NCBI GenBank assembly: GCA_902616715.1
Contig: CACMTR010000002.1
Coordinates: 62,001-126,000, forward strand
Reading direction: 5' to 3'
Source of the DNA: an uncultured SAR86 cluster bacterium
GTDB lineage: Bacteria > Pseudomonadota > Gammaproteobacteria > Magnimaribacterales > AG-339-G14
Length of the DNA stretch: 64,000 bases
Position numbers and translations under genes: made by a program. Below, piece after piece: positions 1-7,919 of the stretch. The notes beneath the pieces are model-generated. The model was not told the origin of the DNA. It searched no databases and worked only from the letters and a program-made list of their open reading frames with translations. Numbering within the stretch: position 1 is the first letter of the stretch; the number at the start of each line of letters is the position of its first letter.

Positions 1-477
1 GATTTTCAATATCATGATACTTATTTTGTGGTTGCACACTTCCATTATGTTCTTGTTCCAGGAGCGCTTTTCTCTATTGTGGCTGCAGTTTATTATTGGC
101 TGCCAAAGTGGACGGGTTACATGTACGATGAAGTTTTAGGGAAGACTCATTTTTGGTTGTCTTTTATATCCGTGAACTTAACTTTCTTCCCAATGCATTT
201 TGTTGGACTGGCAGGAATGCCCAGAAGAATACCTGATTATGCAATGCAATTTGCTGATTACAATATGATCGTCAGTGTTGGTGCATTTTTATTTGGACTT
301 TCACAGCTCCTATTCTTATTCAATGTTCTGAAGTGCGTTTACTATGGTAAAAGCGCTACAGCAGAAGTTTGGGAAGGAGCAAAGGGCAAAGGTTTAGAGT
401 GGACTGTTGATTCACCTGCGCCTTATCATACCTTTGAAACCTCACCAGACTTAACTAATCCTCAAACGAATAATTAA
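1..477 (+). CDS. coxA: Cytochrome c oxidase subunit I, 3' end (partial)
   Basis: Catalytic heme-copper subunit of the aa3-type terminal oxidase in the inner membrane. Only the last 158 codons are present. The frame is open from base 1 (D-F-Q-Y-H-D-T-Y-F-V-V-A-H-F-H-Y), so the track's GTG at 28 is not a real start. The HDTYFVVAHFHYV signature, with histidines that belong to the heme a/a3 site in this family, is followed by hydrophobic helices and the usual polar C-terminal tail. ctaG follows after 3 nt, so this is part of a cox operon whose coxB and coxA 5' parts lie upstream of the window. Confidence 0.97.
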   Translation, partial: DFQYHDTYFVVAHFHYVLVPGALFSIVAAVYYWLPKWTGYMYDEVLGKTHFWLSFISVNLTFFPMHFVGLAGMPRRIPDYAMQFADYNMIVSVGAFLFGLSQLLFLFNVLKCVYYGKSATAEVWEGAKGKGLEWTVDSPAPYHTFETSPDLTNPQTNN

Positions 478-480
478 CCT

Positions 481-1005
481 ATGGGCCAAACAAAAAATGT
501 ATTTCGGTTGTTACTTCTTACATTTGGGATGTTTGGCTTTGGTTTCGGTTTAGTTCCTTTATACGATATTTTCTGTGACATCACCGGTTTGAATGGAAAA
601 GTGACTGGGCCAACTTTTTCTTCTTATGACGAAGAACTAGAGACTAGAACTATGAAGGTTACTTTTGTGACCCTTAATAATAAAAACATGCCTTGGGGTT
701 TCAAGTCAGACGCACCGCAAATGAAGATAGAAACCGGTAAGGATTACTTAATGAATTTTACTTTTACAAATACTACGACTGAGCCAATGGTTGCCCAAGC
801 GATCCCTAGTGTTTCTCCTGGTCGTGGGGCAAAATATTTTCACAAAACAGAATGTTTTTGTTTTGAACAACAATATCTTGCTGCAGGCGAATCCATTACG
901 ATTCCAGTAAAATTTATAATTGACCCAGAGATTCCAAATGATATCTCATCTTTAGCTTTGGGGTATACTTTGTTCGACGTGACTGAACAGTTTGCATATA
1001 AATAA
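481..1005 (+). CDS. ctaG: Cytochrome c oxidase assembly protein CtaG/Cox11
   Basis: Membrane-anchored periplasmic copper chaperone that delivers Cu(B) to subunit I. It has one N-terminal membrane helix (about residues 8-28) and a beta-rich domain carrying the canonical CFCF copper motif at about residues 125-128 (KTECFCFEQQYL). Its 174 aa length fits the bacterial family. It starts 3 nt after coxA, and its stop overlaps the coxC ATG by one base, which indicates translational coupling in the oxidase operon. Confidence 0.95.
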   Translation: MGQTKNVFRLLLLTFGMFGFGFGLVPLYDIFCDITGLNGKVTGPTFSSYDEELETRTMKVTFVTLNNKNMPWGFKSDAPQMKIETGKDYLMNFTFTNTTTEPMVAQAIPSVSPGRGAKYFHKTECFCFEQQYLAAGESITIPVKFIIDPEIPNDISSLALGYTLFDVTEQFAYK

Positions 1006-1907
1006 TGAGCTCAGAATCTTCTTATTACGTTCCAGCCAGTAGCAAATTGCCAATTTTCATGGCTCTCTCTCTACTGCTATTTGTTTATGGTGCGGGTTAC
1101 ACCATAAATGATCTTGGAAAAGAGGACTCTTTCTCACATTGGATCCTAATTTCAAGCTTTCTTTTGATGTGGGGCACAATGTTTTTTTGGTTTTCTGAGG
1201 TTATTAAAGAAAACGATAAGGGGATGTACAGTGATCAACTGAACACGTCCTTTGTGCATGGGATGTCTTGGTTTATTTTTTCAGAAGTCATGTTTTTCTT
1301 TGCCTTCTTCTTGGCTCTGGGCTATGTAAGAATTTTTGCTGTTCCTTGGTTAGGTGGGGAAGGCGAAAAAGGCATAGCTAATATTTTATGGCCTGGATTT
1401 GAGGCTAGCTGGCCTTTGATGGAGACGCCAGACAATGAAAGATTTCCTGGTGCTCACCACAATATGTCAATTCCAGCCTTGAGCAAGATTCACACTTGGT
1501 TACCTTTTTGGAATACTCTATGTTTGGTAACCTCAAGTGGAACTATTGCTCTAGCGGAAGCTGCATTGAAAAAAGGAAACCGAAAAGGTTTTAAACTTTG
1601 GATGGTAGCAACTCTGACGCTTGGTTACATTTTTGTTGTTTTACAAAGTGTTGAGTACTACGAGGCTTATGCTCATATGGGTCTAACTTTGGGAGCTGGT
1701 ATTTATGGTACTACTTTCTTTTTAATGACCGGTTTTCATGGATTTCACGTTTGCCTTGGAGCCATTATTTTGACGATAATGACAATCAGAGGCTTCAGGG
1801 GAGCTTTTAGTGAGCACGAACATTTTGGATTAGCCGCCGGATCTTGGTATTGGCATTTTGTTGATGTCGTTTGGATTCTTTTGGTACTTGTTGTGTATGT
1901 TTTTTAA
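1005..1907 (+). CDS. coxC: Cytochrome c oxidase subunit III
   Basis: Seven-helix structural subunit of the aa3 oxidase. At 300 aa it has the conserved MFFWFSEVI, EVMFFFAFF and TGFHGFHVCLGA segments and the C-terminal WYWHFVDVVWILL of the family. It overlaps the ctaG stop by 1 nt. A minus-strand gene overlaps its 3' end by 4 nt, so this is a convergent arrangement without room for a terminator. No anomaly seen. Confidence 0.97.
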   Translation: MSSESSYYVPASSKLPIFMALSLLLFVYGAGYTINDLGKEDSFSHWILISSFLLMWGTMFFWFSEVIKENDKGMYSDQLNTSFVHGMSWFIFSEVMFFFAFFLALGYVRIFAVPWLGGEGEKGIANILWPGFEASWPLMETPDNERFPGAHHNMSIPALSKIHTWLPFWNTLCLVTSSGTIALAEAALKKGNRKGFKLWMVATLTLGYIFVVLQSVEYYEAYAHMGLTLGAGIYGTTFFLMTGFHGFHVCLGAIILTIMTIRGFRGAFSEHEHFGLAAGSWYWHFVDVVWILLVLVVYVF

Positions 1908-2113
1908 CCCCAAGGGGCTCCAACTTCCAAATTTCCAGTCGTAATACCAATTGCAAGCGTAGCCAATATTAAAAGAGCTAAAGTAACTCTAACTCTCAAA
2001 GTGTAGAATGCCCTCGAAGTCGATCCCTTGTCTTTTACTAAAAAAAAGGCACTTGAAAAGAGACTAATCAACATAGCGGCAGCAAGTATGAGAATTATTA
2101 TTTTGAAAATCAT
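1904..2113 (-). CDS. DUF2909-like twin-transmembrane small protein
   Basis: A 69-aa protein with two hydrophobic helices (about residues 3-27 and 43-61) separated by a basic/polar linker containing RAFYTLRVRVTLA. This matches the small twin-TM proteins (DUF2909 type) that commonly sit antisense between coxC and SURF1 in gammaproteobacteria. The function is unknown; the location suggests a role near oxidase assembly. It is transcribed divergently from SURF1 with only 21 bp between start codons, so the promoters must overlap. The family name is from memory of the pattern. Confidence 0.75.
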   Translation of the reverse strand: MIFKIIILILAAAMLISLFSSAFFLVKDKGSTSRAFYTLRVRVTLALLILATLAIGITTGNLEVGAPWG

Positions 2114-2134
2114 GGTTGGTAGTATAGTTTAATT

Positions 2135-2839
2135 ATGGAAAAAGTTAGATGGGCAGCGCTAATTACTTTTTTCGCTTTATTTACATTGACATTATCACTT
2201 GGCGTTTGGCAAATAAATAGAGGTTATGAAAAAAAGGAATTAGAAAATACCTATTCTTTACAGCAGTCTTATCCCATAGAAGAAATAACTTATAATCTCG
2301 ATTCAGAAATCAATTTGTATCGAAACGTATCTATTAAAGGGAGATTTTTAAAAGATCTTTTCTATCTAGATAATAAAATACATAACGGAAAACCAGGAGT
2401 AGTGGTACTGAGCCCTTTTGAATTAGATGATGGCTCAGCATTAATGATCTCTAGAGGTTGGATAGAAATGACTGATAGAAAAAATTTTAAAAGAATAAAA
2501 ACTCCTGCAGAATCCTTGTCGCTTGTAGGCACCTTAAGACCGTCTTCTAGAGGTTTAACTTTAAGTTCAAATACTACCTTTGAATTGGAGAGCTCTCTTT
2601 TCTTGATTCAATCATTAGATTTAGATGAAATAAAAAGCATCATTGGTAGAGATTTGAAAGATTTTGTTTTAGAACTTTCTGATTTATCTCCTGCAAGTTT
2701 TACTTCTATTTGGAAGCCAATTAATTTGTCCTCGTACCGACATTTTGGCTATGCCTTCCAGTGGTTTGGGCTTTCAGTAGTAATTTTGGTTGGAGTTTGC
2801 GTTTATCTTTTTAGAGGAAAAAGAAATGAATCAAAATAA
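2135..2839 (+). CDS. SURF1 family cytochrome oxidase biogenesis protein
   Basis: Assembly factor implicated in heme a insertion into subunit I. It has the SURF1 layout: an N-terminal membrane helix (residues 8-27, ending LGVWQINRGYEKK), a periplasmic domain with the signature-like PGVVVLSPFEL and LMISRGWIEM segments, then a second helix near residues 203-225 preceded by HFGYAFQWFGL. At 234 aa it is typical of bacteria. It overlaps the next gene by 14 nt. Confidence 0.93.
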   Translation: MEKVRWAALITFFALFTLTLSLGVWQINRGYEKKELENTYSLQQSYPIEEITYNLDSEINLYRNVSIKGRFLKDLFYLDNKIHNGKPGVVVLSPFELDDGSALMISRGWIEMTDRKNFKRIKTPAESLSLVGTLRPSSRGLTLSSNTTFELESSLFLIQSLDLDEIKSIIGRDLKDFVLELSDLSPASFTSIWKPINLSSYRHFGYAFQWFGLSVVILVGVCVYLFRGKRNESK

Positions 2840-3413
2840 AGGTTTTTTTATTGCCTTAACGATATTTTTAATTCCTATATTGGTTATTACCTTGAGCACA
2901 GCATGGTACTACTTGGGTTTCGGGCCTAAAACTAAAGTTAATTATGGAGATTTAATTGAGCCTAGTTTGTACTTAGGAGAATTAGACTTGGAATTAGATT
3001 ATCAATATTTGGATATTGATAGCATGGAAAGAAAATGGATGATGATTACATTTATTAAAGATAGGTGTGATGAAACTTGTTTAGAGACTATTTACATTGC
3101 CAGACAAGTTAATGTTTTGTTATCAAGAGAGCAGGGAAGATTTAAAAGATATGTAGCTTCAACTGCAGACGAATTAAAAATACTTGAACCAAGTCTTACC
3201 TCTAGTTATGAAGATTTAAATTTCATTACGATAAATGATTTAGATTTAGTTGAAAGTAAATTTAAAGAATCAAAAGTAAACCTTTTCCAATCCACTAATC
3301 TATTTGTGGCAGATCCTTTGGGTAACGTAATTCTTTATTACTCTGGGGATATTGATGGAAAAAAGCTTTTAGCTGACTTAAAGAAATTATTAAAGGCATC
3401 CAAAATTGGTTAG
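2826..3413 (+). CDS. SCO-like membrane-anchored protein of the cox locus
   Basis: The track start at 2790 lies inside SURF1. The ATG at 2826 (MNQNKGFF) overlaps the SURF1 end by only 14 nt and places the single N-terminal helix (residues 8-30) correctly, so I use it. The periplasmic part looks like a divergent thioredoxin/SCO fold: MMITFIKDRCDETCLETI carries a CxxxC pair like the SCO copper site, followed by VYIARQV-type helix and a later LFVADPLGNVILYY strand. No obvious SCO histidine is visible. It lies between SURF1 and ctaA, so an oxidase assembly role is likely but unproven. Confidence 0.8.
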   Translation: MNQNKGFFIALTIFLIPILVITLSTAWYYLGFGPKTKVNYGDLIEPSLYLGELDLELDYQYLDIDSMERKWMMITFIKDRCDETCLETIYIARQVNVLLSREQGRFKRYVASTADELKILEPSLTSSYEDLNFITINDLDLVESKFKESKVNLFQSTNLFVADPLGNVILYYSGDIDGKKLLADLKKLLKASKIG

Positions 3414-4404
3414 TTTAAAAAAATTAAAAATTATTGCTTTTCTTGGCGTCTTTTTAGCGTTCGGAGTAGTGAGTTTGGGAGCTTGGACTAGATTAGTAGA
3501 TGCAGGGTTAGGCTGTCCGGACTGGCCAGGATGTTATGGGTTCGCAATTTTTCCTATGACCGAGACAGAAATAGCTCAAGCAAATGAATTATATCCGGAA
3601 AGAAAATTTGAAATAGAAAAGGCGATTCCTGAGGTAGTGCATAGATATTTTGCTGGATTTTTAGGGTTATTGATTATAGGGATTTTTATAATGTCGCTTT
3701 ATTTGAAACCTTATAATTCATTGGTAACTAAGTTAACGGGGGCATTAGTTGTTTTGGTTTTGTGTCAGTCAACTTTTGGATATTTGACGGTTAGCTTAAA
3801 ACTCTGGCCGCAGGTCGTAACGATGCATTTGTTGGGTGGGTTTGCTACCACAACTCTCTTATTTCTTACTTATATGAAATTGAAAGATTTAGACACTGGA
3901 TCCAGCGAGCCTTATGGAGTTAGTAAAAAAACTTTCAATCTTTTAAATTTTGCTTTTCCCGTCTTGGTTGCCCAGATTATTCTTGGAGTTTGGCTCAGCT
4001 CAAACTATGCAGCTTTTGCCTGCCCAGATTTTCCTCTTTGCCAGGGACAAATTTTGCCAGATTCAGATTTTCGAATGGGATTTAACTTTATGCAAAGCAT
4101 CGGACCAGATTATTTGGGTGGAAAATTAGATCACCAGTCCAGGACTGCAATCCATTTAGTACATAGATTGGGAGCAATATTAGTTACCTTTTATTTCGTC
4201 GCTTTGATCGCTTCTTTTTATAGTGAAAAACTAAAAAAATATTCAGGAGTCTTAAGTTTCTTTTTGCTCCTTCAGTTGTTACTAGGAATTTCAAATATTA
4301 TTTATCGCCTTCCCTTATATGTAGCTATAGCTCATAATTTAGGGGCTTTGTTTTTGTTATTAGCAATTTCTTACTTTAGACTTAAGATCAGTGTCAACAG
4401 ATAG
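3406..4404 (+). CDS. ctaA: Heme A synthase (COX15/CtaA)
   Basis: Oxidizes the heme O methyl group to the formyl of heme A in the inner membrane. It has about eight predicted helices with paired histidines in VVHRYFAGFLG, MHLLGGFATT, HLVHRLGAIL and AIAHNLGALF, as in the family, plus the cysteine pairs GLGCPDWPGC and FACPDFPLC. It starts with TTG at 3406, overlapping the previous stop by 8 nt; no better start is near. Its end overlaps the ctaB GTG by 14 nt. 332 aa. Confidence 0.95.
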   Translation: MVSLKKLKIIAFLGVFLAFGVVSLGAWTRLVDAGLGCPDWPGCYGFAIFPMTETEIAQANELYPERKFEIEKAIPEVVHRYFAGFLGLLIIGIFIMSLYLKPYNSLVTKLTGALVVLVLCQSTFGYLTVSLKLWPQVVTMHLLGGFATTTLLFLTYMKLKDLDTGSSEPYGVSKKTFNLLNFAFPVLVAQIILGVWLSSNYAAFACPDFPLCQGQILPDSDFRMGFNFMQSIGPDYLGGKLDHQSRTAIHLVHRLGAILVTFYFVALIASFYSEKLKKYSGVLSFFLLLQLLLGISNIIYRLPLYVAIAHNLGALFLLLAISYFRLKISVNR

Positions 4405-5278
4405 CCTAAAATATTCAAAATCCAACATCAGCGCTTATCTAGAGCTTACTAAGCCAAGCATTATTTATCTTTTGGTTCTGACTGCAGCCACCTCAATGTT
4501 TTTAGCTGAAGGCTTTGCTTCAAATCTTTTTCAGGTTTTTACTGGGATTATCGGAATTGGAATGATTGCAGCATCCAGTGCAGCGACGAATCAAATTTTA
4601 GATGTTTCGATCGACAGTAAAATGAAACGAACTAGCAAGAGACCCTTGGTTCAAAATGCCATTCCAATGTCTAATGCTATTGCGTTTGCTTTTCTTTTGC
4701 TGACAGTTGGCTCTTTTATTCTATTAACTTTTAACAACTTTTTATCGTGGTTTTTAACGTTCTTGACTTGGGTTTTTTATGCTTTCTTTTATACAAAAAT
4801 TTTAAAATATACAGGAACACAAAATATTGTAATAGGCGGTTTAGCTGGGGCAATGCCTCCACTTTTAGGTTGGGTCTCTGTCACAGGCTCAATTGATTCT
4901 CTGCCATTATTGCTTGTTTTAATAGTCTTCATTTGGACGCCTCCTCACTTTTGGGCTTTAGCTATTGATAGAAAAGAGGATTATGCAAATGCAGGGGTCC
5001 CGATGATGCCGGTAATTAAAGGAGTTTCTTATACAAAGACACAAATCGTACTTTATTCATTTTTATTGTTAGCAGTTTCTTGGCTTCCTTTTGCAACAGG
5101 TTTTTTAGGAGTTTTTTATCTTGCTGTGTCTTCATTTCTTGGAGGGATTTTAATTTATCTAGCCATTACCTTTAAGATAGATCGAGATAATAAAAAAGCC
5201 ATTCCATTCTTTTTTTACTCAATAATTTATTTGACAGTTTTGTTTATTTCCATGCCATTGGATAGAATCCTCTTTTAG
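4391..5278 (+). CDS. ctaB: Protoheme IX farnesyltransferase (heme O synthase)
   Basis: UbiA-superfamily prenyltransferase that adds farnesyl to heme B, giving heme O for CtaA. The first aspartate-rich motif is visible as NQILDVSIDSKMKRTSKRPL (about residues 76-95) and the second region as WALAIDRKEDYANAGVPMMP. About eight to nine helices; 295 aa. It starts with GTG at 4391 inside the ctaA end, and the SCO gene starts 2 nt after its stop, so the heme A pathway is translationally packed together. Confidence 0.96.
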   Translation: MSTDSLKYSKSNISAYLELTKPSIIYLLVLTAATSMFLAEGFASNLFQVFTGIIGIGMIAASSAATNQILDVSIDSKMKRTSKRPLVQNAIPMSNAIAFAFLLLTVGSFILLTFNNFLSWFLTFLTWVFYAFFYTKILKYTGTQNIVIGGLAGAMPPLLGWVSVTGSIDSLPLLLVLIVFIWTPPHFWALAIDRKEDYANAGVPMMPVIKGVSYTKTQIVLYSFLLLAVSWLPFATGFLGVFYLAVSSFLGGILIYLAITFKIDRDNKKAIPFFFYSIIYLTVLFISMPLDRILF

Positions 5279-5280
5279 TT

Positions 5281-5931
5281 ATGAGTCAAAACAACAATAT
5301 TAGATACACAGTTATTTCCTGCCTAGCAATTATTTCAATGGTGATTGGACTATTTGTTTATGACACAGTCACAGAAAAAGAATTAACTGCCGATCAATAC
5401 AAACTTTTAAAATTTTACAAGTTAAATACCAAAAGAGAATTGAGTGATTTTAAACTTGCATCGGGTAATGAAGCTTTCACAAATGACAATTTCAAAGACC
5501 AATGGAACTTAATTTTTATGGGCTTCGCTTCATGTCCAGACATGTGTCCCATGACAATGAATCAAATAGCCAAGACTTCAGATTTATTAGAGGCTGATTC
5601 ACCAGAACTACTCAAAGACATAACTTTTACTATTGTTTCTGTTGATCCAGATAGAGACACGCCTATAAAAATTATGAATTATGCGCAGGCATTCAATAAA
5701 GATTTTATTGGCGTCTCTGGTGCTATTGATGAAATCTACAAGCTTGCTACGAATTTAACTCTACCTTTTGTTCCAGTTATAAATTCAACAGAAAATAACT
5801 ACGACATGGATCACAGCATGAACTTAGCTTTAATAAGTCCAGATGGCAAATATTATGGATTCTTTAAGAGCCCTCATAATCCGGAGAATTTAGCCAAGGC
5901 ACTAAAAAGCCTCATAACCTTCGCAAGATAG
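5281..5931 (+). CDS. SCO1/SenC/PrrC family copper chaperone
   Basis: Periplasmic thioredoxin-fold protein that loads the Cu(A) site of oxidase subunit II. It has an N-terminal membrane anchor (residues 8-27), then the copper motif CPDMCPM (FASCPDMCPMTMNQ, about residues 84-90) and the distal ligand histidine in YDMDHSMN (about residue 180). 216 aa. It is the last gene of the cox assembly block; about 100 bp with a new promoter follow. Confidence 0.95.
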   Translation: MSQNNNIRYTVISCLAIISMVIGLFVYDTVTEKELTADQYKLLKFYKLNTKRELSDFKLASGNEAFTNDNFKDQWNLIFMGFASCPDMCPMTMNQIAKTSDLLEADSPELLKDITFTIVSVDPDRDTPIKIMNYAQAFNKDFIGVSGAIDEIYKLATNLTLPFVPVINSTENNYDMDHSMNLALISPDGKYYGFFKSPHNPENLAKALKSLITFAR

Positions 5932-5945
5932 TCACCTAATTTTTG

Positions 5946-5973
5946 TTGAAATTATCCTCTCAATGTTTATATT
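5946..5973 (+). promoter_or_regulatory. Predicted sigma70-type promoter for the three-TM pair
   Basis: TTGAAA (5946-5951), a 16-nt spacer and TATATT (5968-5973) are a fair sigma70 match in the only sizeable gap before 6031. Transcription would start near 5980, directly upstream of the palindrome at 5985-6001. Inferred from sequence only. Confidence 0.5.
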
Positions 5974-5984
5974 AAACAGTGGAA

Positions 5985-6001
5985 TTGAGAGTGATTCTCA
6001 A
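5985..6001. promoter_or_regulatory. Fur-box-like inverted repeat
   Basis: TTGAGAGTGATTCTCAA is a near-perfect palindrome centred on 5993; one outer base pair further (A5984/T6002) also matches. In the 7-1-7 description of Fur sites (TGAGAAT-N-ATTCTCA variant) it differs at one position. It lies just downstream of the predicted start of transcription, where a bound repressor would block expression. As RNA it could also form a 7-bp hairpin, so a structural role cannot be excluded. Confidence 0.5.
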
Positions 6002-6030
6002 TAAATTTTAAATTTTTTTAGGAGAGAAAT

Positions 6031-6447
6031 ATGGGTGAAGCAGAACAATTACTGTGGGACTTTTTTAACATGGGAAGGCTTATAGCTTCTATGGGTTTCA
6101 TTGGAACAATCATTGCGATTTGGTTAGCTATGAGAGTCGCAAACATGACAAGAGAAAGCGACGAATCAAATATAGTGACTAAAATACTTTCTAGCGCTTT
6201 TGGACTTTTAGTTTTAGCAGGATCTTTTCAAACTTGGACGATCGCAAGAAATAATTGGACAAACACTGCCGGATATATACAAGAAGCGGGAGTAGATACT
6301 TGCGCCGACCCTTCGTTTTGCCAAGGTTTCATTGATTTTGTCGGCACTACTGGTCCGGTTAATGGCCCTGGTGTTTTGGGAGTAGCATTTTTAGCTGTTG
6401 TAGCTTTAATGATTTTAGGCTTAGTTTGGGGCCCAAAAAATAATTAA
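6031..6447 (+). CDS. Three-TM membrane protein of unknown function, A member
   Basis: I do not recognise this family. The 138-aa protein has three hydrophobic helices (about 17-37, 51-72 and 113-133). A loop after the second helix holds two cysteines (C91 and C97, DTCADPSFC) that could form a disulfide if periplasmic, and the end is LVWGPKNN. It shares its layout with the next gene: helix 1 has IGxIIxxWxxxR in both, NNW follows helix 2 in both, and both end in W-x(0-3)-GPK. It has a strong AGGAGAG ribosome binding site. The downstream partner starts 14 nt after its stop, so the two form a bicistron ending at a clear terminator. Confidence 0.85.
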   Translation: MGEAEQLLWDFFNMGRLIASMGFIGTIIAIWLAMRVANMTRESDESNIVTKILSSAFGLLVLAGSFQTWTIARNNWTNTAGYIQEAGVDTCADPSFCQGFIDFVGTTGPVNGPGVLGVAFLAVVALMILGLVWGPKNN

Positions 6448-6461
6448 AAAATAGGAGAGTT

Positions 6462-6890
6462 ATGGAAGAATTGAATGGAATAATGGAAGCAAATATTGGT
6501 TTGCTTCAAGCTAATGCAATATTTGCGATTGGAAATATTATTCTTCTTTGGATGGTATTTAGAGGCGTTACAAACGCAAATATATATGGCACTACCACTT
6601 TTGGAAGAGTAGTTCATAGCATAATGTCAGTTTGTATTGTGCTGTTTAATTTAGGAGTTTTTGCAAATGTAACTTCACAGTTGAATAATTGGGCTTACTC
6701 TATATCTCAACTCGAAGGAGAAATTCCTGGAGGACTACAATTGTTTGTAGATAGAATGGGAGCGACAGAATACGTTGATCCATCTTTAATTCCTTCTAAT
6801 CCAGTTGCCTTAATTTTTTGGGTCACTGTTTTGGTTGGACTTATTGGAGGAATGTGGACTGCTCCTGGGCCAAAAGAGGAAACTGCTTAA
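6462..6890 (+). CDS. Three-TM membrane protein of unknown function, B member
   Basis: 142 aa with three helices (about 17-36, 50-72 and 114-132), matching its upstream neighbour in topology and in scattered identities (IGNIILLWMVFRG against IGTIIAIWLAMRV, LNNWA against RNNWT, WTAPGPK against WGPK). It lacks the cysteine pair of the A member. The pair is probably an old tandem duplication that became a heteromeric membrane complex; that is inference. It has an AGGAGAG ribosome binding site. It lies downstream of the oxidase genes but under its own promoter. Confidence 0.85.
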   Translation: MEELNGIMEANIGLLQANAIFAIGNIILLWMVFRGVTNANIYGTTTFGRVVHSIMSVCIVLFNLGVFANVTSQLNNWAYSISQLEGEIPGGLQLFVDRMGATEYVDPSLIPSNPVALIFWVTVLVGLIGGMWTAPGPKEETA

Positions 6891-6903
6891 TAAATAAGGA
6901 CAG

Positions 6904-6937
6904 GAAAAAAAGGAGGCTTTAAGCCTCCTTTTTTTTA
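6904..6937. terminator. Bidirectional rho-independent terminator
   Basis: The stem AGGAGGCTT/AAGCCTCCT (6911-6928) is flanked by an A-run on the left and a T-run on the right. It can end the three-TM operon on plus and the quinone oxidoreductase gene on minus, whose stop codon lies at its right edge. Confidence 0.92.
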
Positions 6938-7906
6938 TATTTCAATTACTACTTTTCCAGTAGCGGTTCTTTCCTCTAAAGATTTTATTGCCCTGACAGC
7001 CTCGTCTAAAGAATAACTTTTTGTAATTTCGGGTTTAATCTTTCCTTCTGCATGCAGGGCAAATAACTCTTCAAAATTTTTCGTGTTTTCTTCTGGTTCT
7101 CTCCCGGTGAAACTTCCCCAAAAAACACCAACAATTGAACAGCCTTTTAGCAGGGCAAGGTTTGTTGGAACCTTTGGAATTCCCGCTGGAAAACCAATGA
7201 CTAGGACTCTACCATCCCAATTAATACATCTCATGCATTGTAAAAAGATATCGCCGCCAACAGCGTCATAAATAACATCAGCTCCTAGTCCGTCGGTCAT
7301 AGCTTTTACTTTTTCTTTTAACTCGCCATCGCCATAATTAATAACCTCGTCAGCACCTAATCTTTTTGCGATATCTAGTTTCTCTTGGTTACTTGCAGCG
7401 GCTATAACTCTTGCGCCCATTGCCTTACCAATCTCTATCGCCGTTGTTCCAACTCCACCTCCAGCACCAGTTACCAAGAGTGTTTCGCCTTTCTTAAGCT
7501 TACCTCTTTGTTTTAATGCGTAGTAAGTTGTTCCGTAGTTTAGTGGAAAAGCTGCACCATCTTTATAATCCATAGTTTCTGGTAACGTCATTAGTGTGCC
7601 GGCAAAAGCTGAAACTTTTTCCGCAATCCCGCCATTTCCGATCATCGCAATCACACGATCTCCCTCTTTCCATTCAGTGACACCTTCACCTACTTCAGAG
7701 ATTACTCCAGCAACTTCACCGCCCGGTGAAAAAGGAAAGGGGGGTTGGAATTGATACTTGCCTTGAATAATTAAAACATCTGGAAAGCTTACACCTGCAG
7801 CTTTAACGTCAATAATTACCATACCTGGTTCAGCTCTAGGGTCTTCTATTTCTTCAACTTTGTGGGAATCTACAGGTCCAAATTCTCTACATATAAATGC
7901 TTTCAT
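6935..7906 (-). CDS. Zinc-free MDR NADPH:quinone oxidoreductase
   Basis: Medium-chain dehydrogenase/reductase of the quinone reductase type (323 aa). It has an N-terminal GroES-like domain (FPFSPGGEVAGVISEVGEGV) without the catalytic zinc cysteine set, then a Rossmann domain with the nucleotide motif GAGGGVGTTAIEIGKAMGA near residues 146-164. Likely a soluble NADPH-dependent reductase of quinones or enoyl substrates; the substrate cannot be read from the sequence. It follows gshA by 13 nt in the same direction, possibly in one transcript. Confidence 0.88.
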   Translation of the reverse strand: MKAFICREFGPVDSHKVEEIEDPRAEPGMVIIDVKAAGVSFPDVLIIQGKYQFQPPFPFSPGGEVAGVISEVGEGVTEWKEGDRVIAMIGNGGIAEKVSAFAGTLMTLPETMDYKDGAAFPLNYGTTYYALKQRGKLKKGETLLVTGAGGGVGTTAIEIGKAMGARVIAAASNQEKLDIAKRLGADEVINYGDGELKEKVKAMTDGLGADVIYDAVGGDIFLQCMRCINWDGRVLVIGFPAGIPKVPTNLALLKGCSIVGVFWGSFTGREPEENTKNFEELFALHAEGKIKPEITKSYSLDEAVRAIKSLEERTATGKVVIEI

Positions 7907-7919
7907 ATCTCTCCTTTAT

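Noticed and set aside
28-30. GTG at 28 as start of the first ORF
   Set aside because: The frame is open to base 1 with conserved coxA sequence; it is an internal codon of a truncated gene.
2790-2825. Upstream start for the SCO-like protein in the track
   Set aside because: It lies inside SURF1 and would put a charged stretch before the membrane helix; ATG 2826 fits better.
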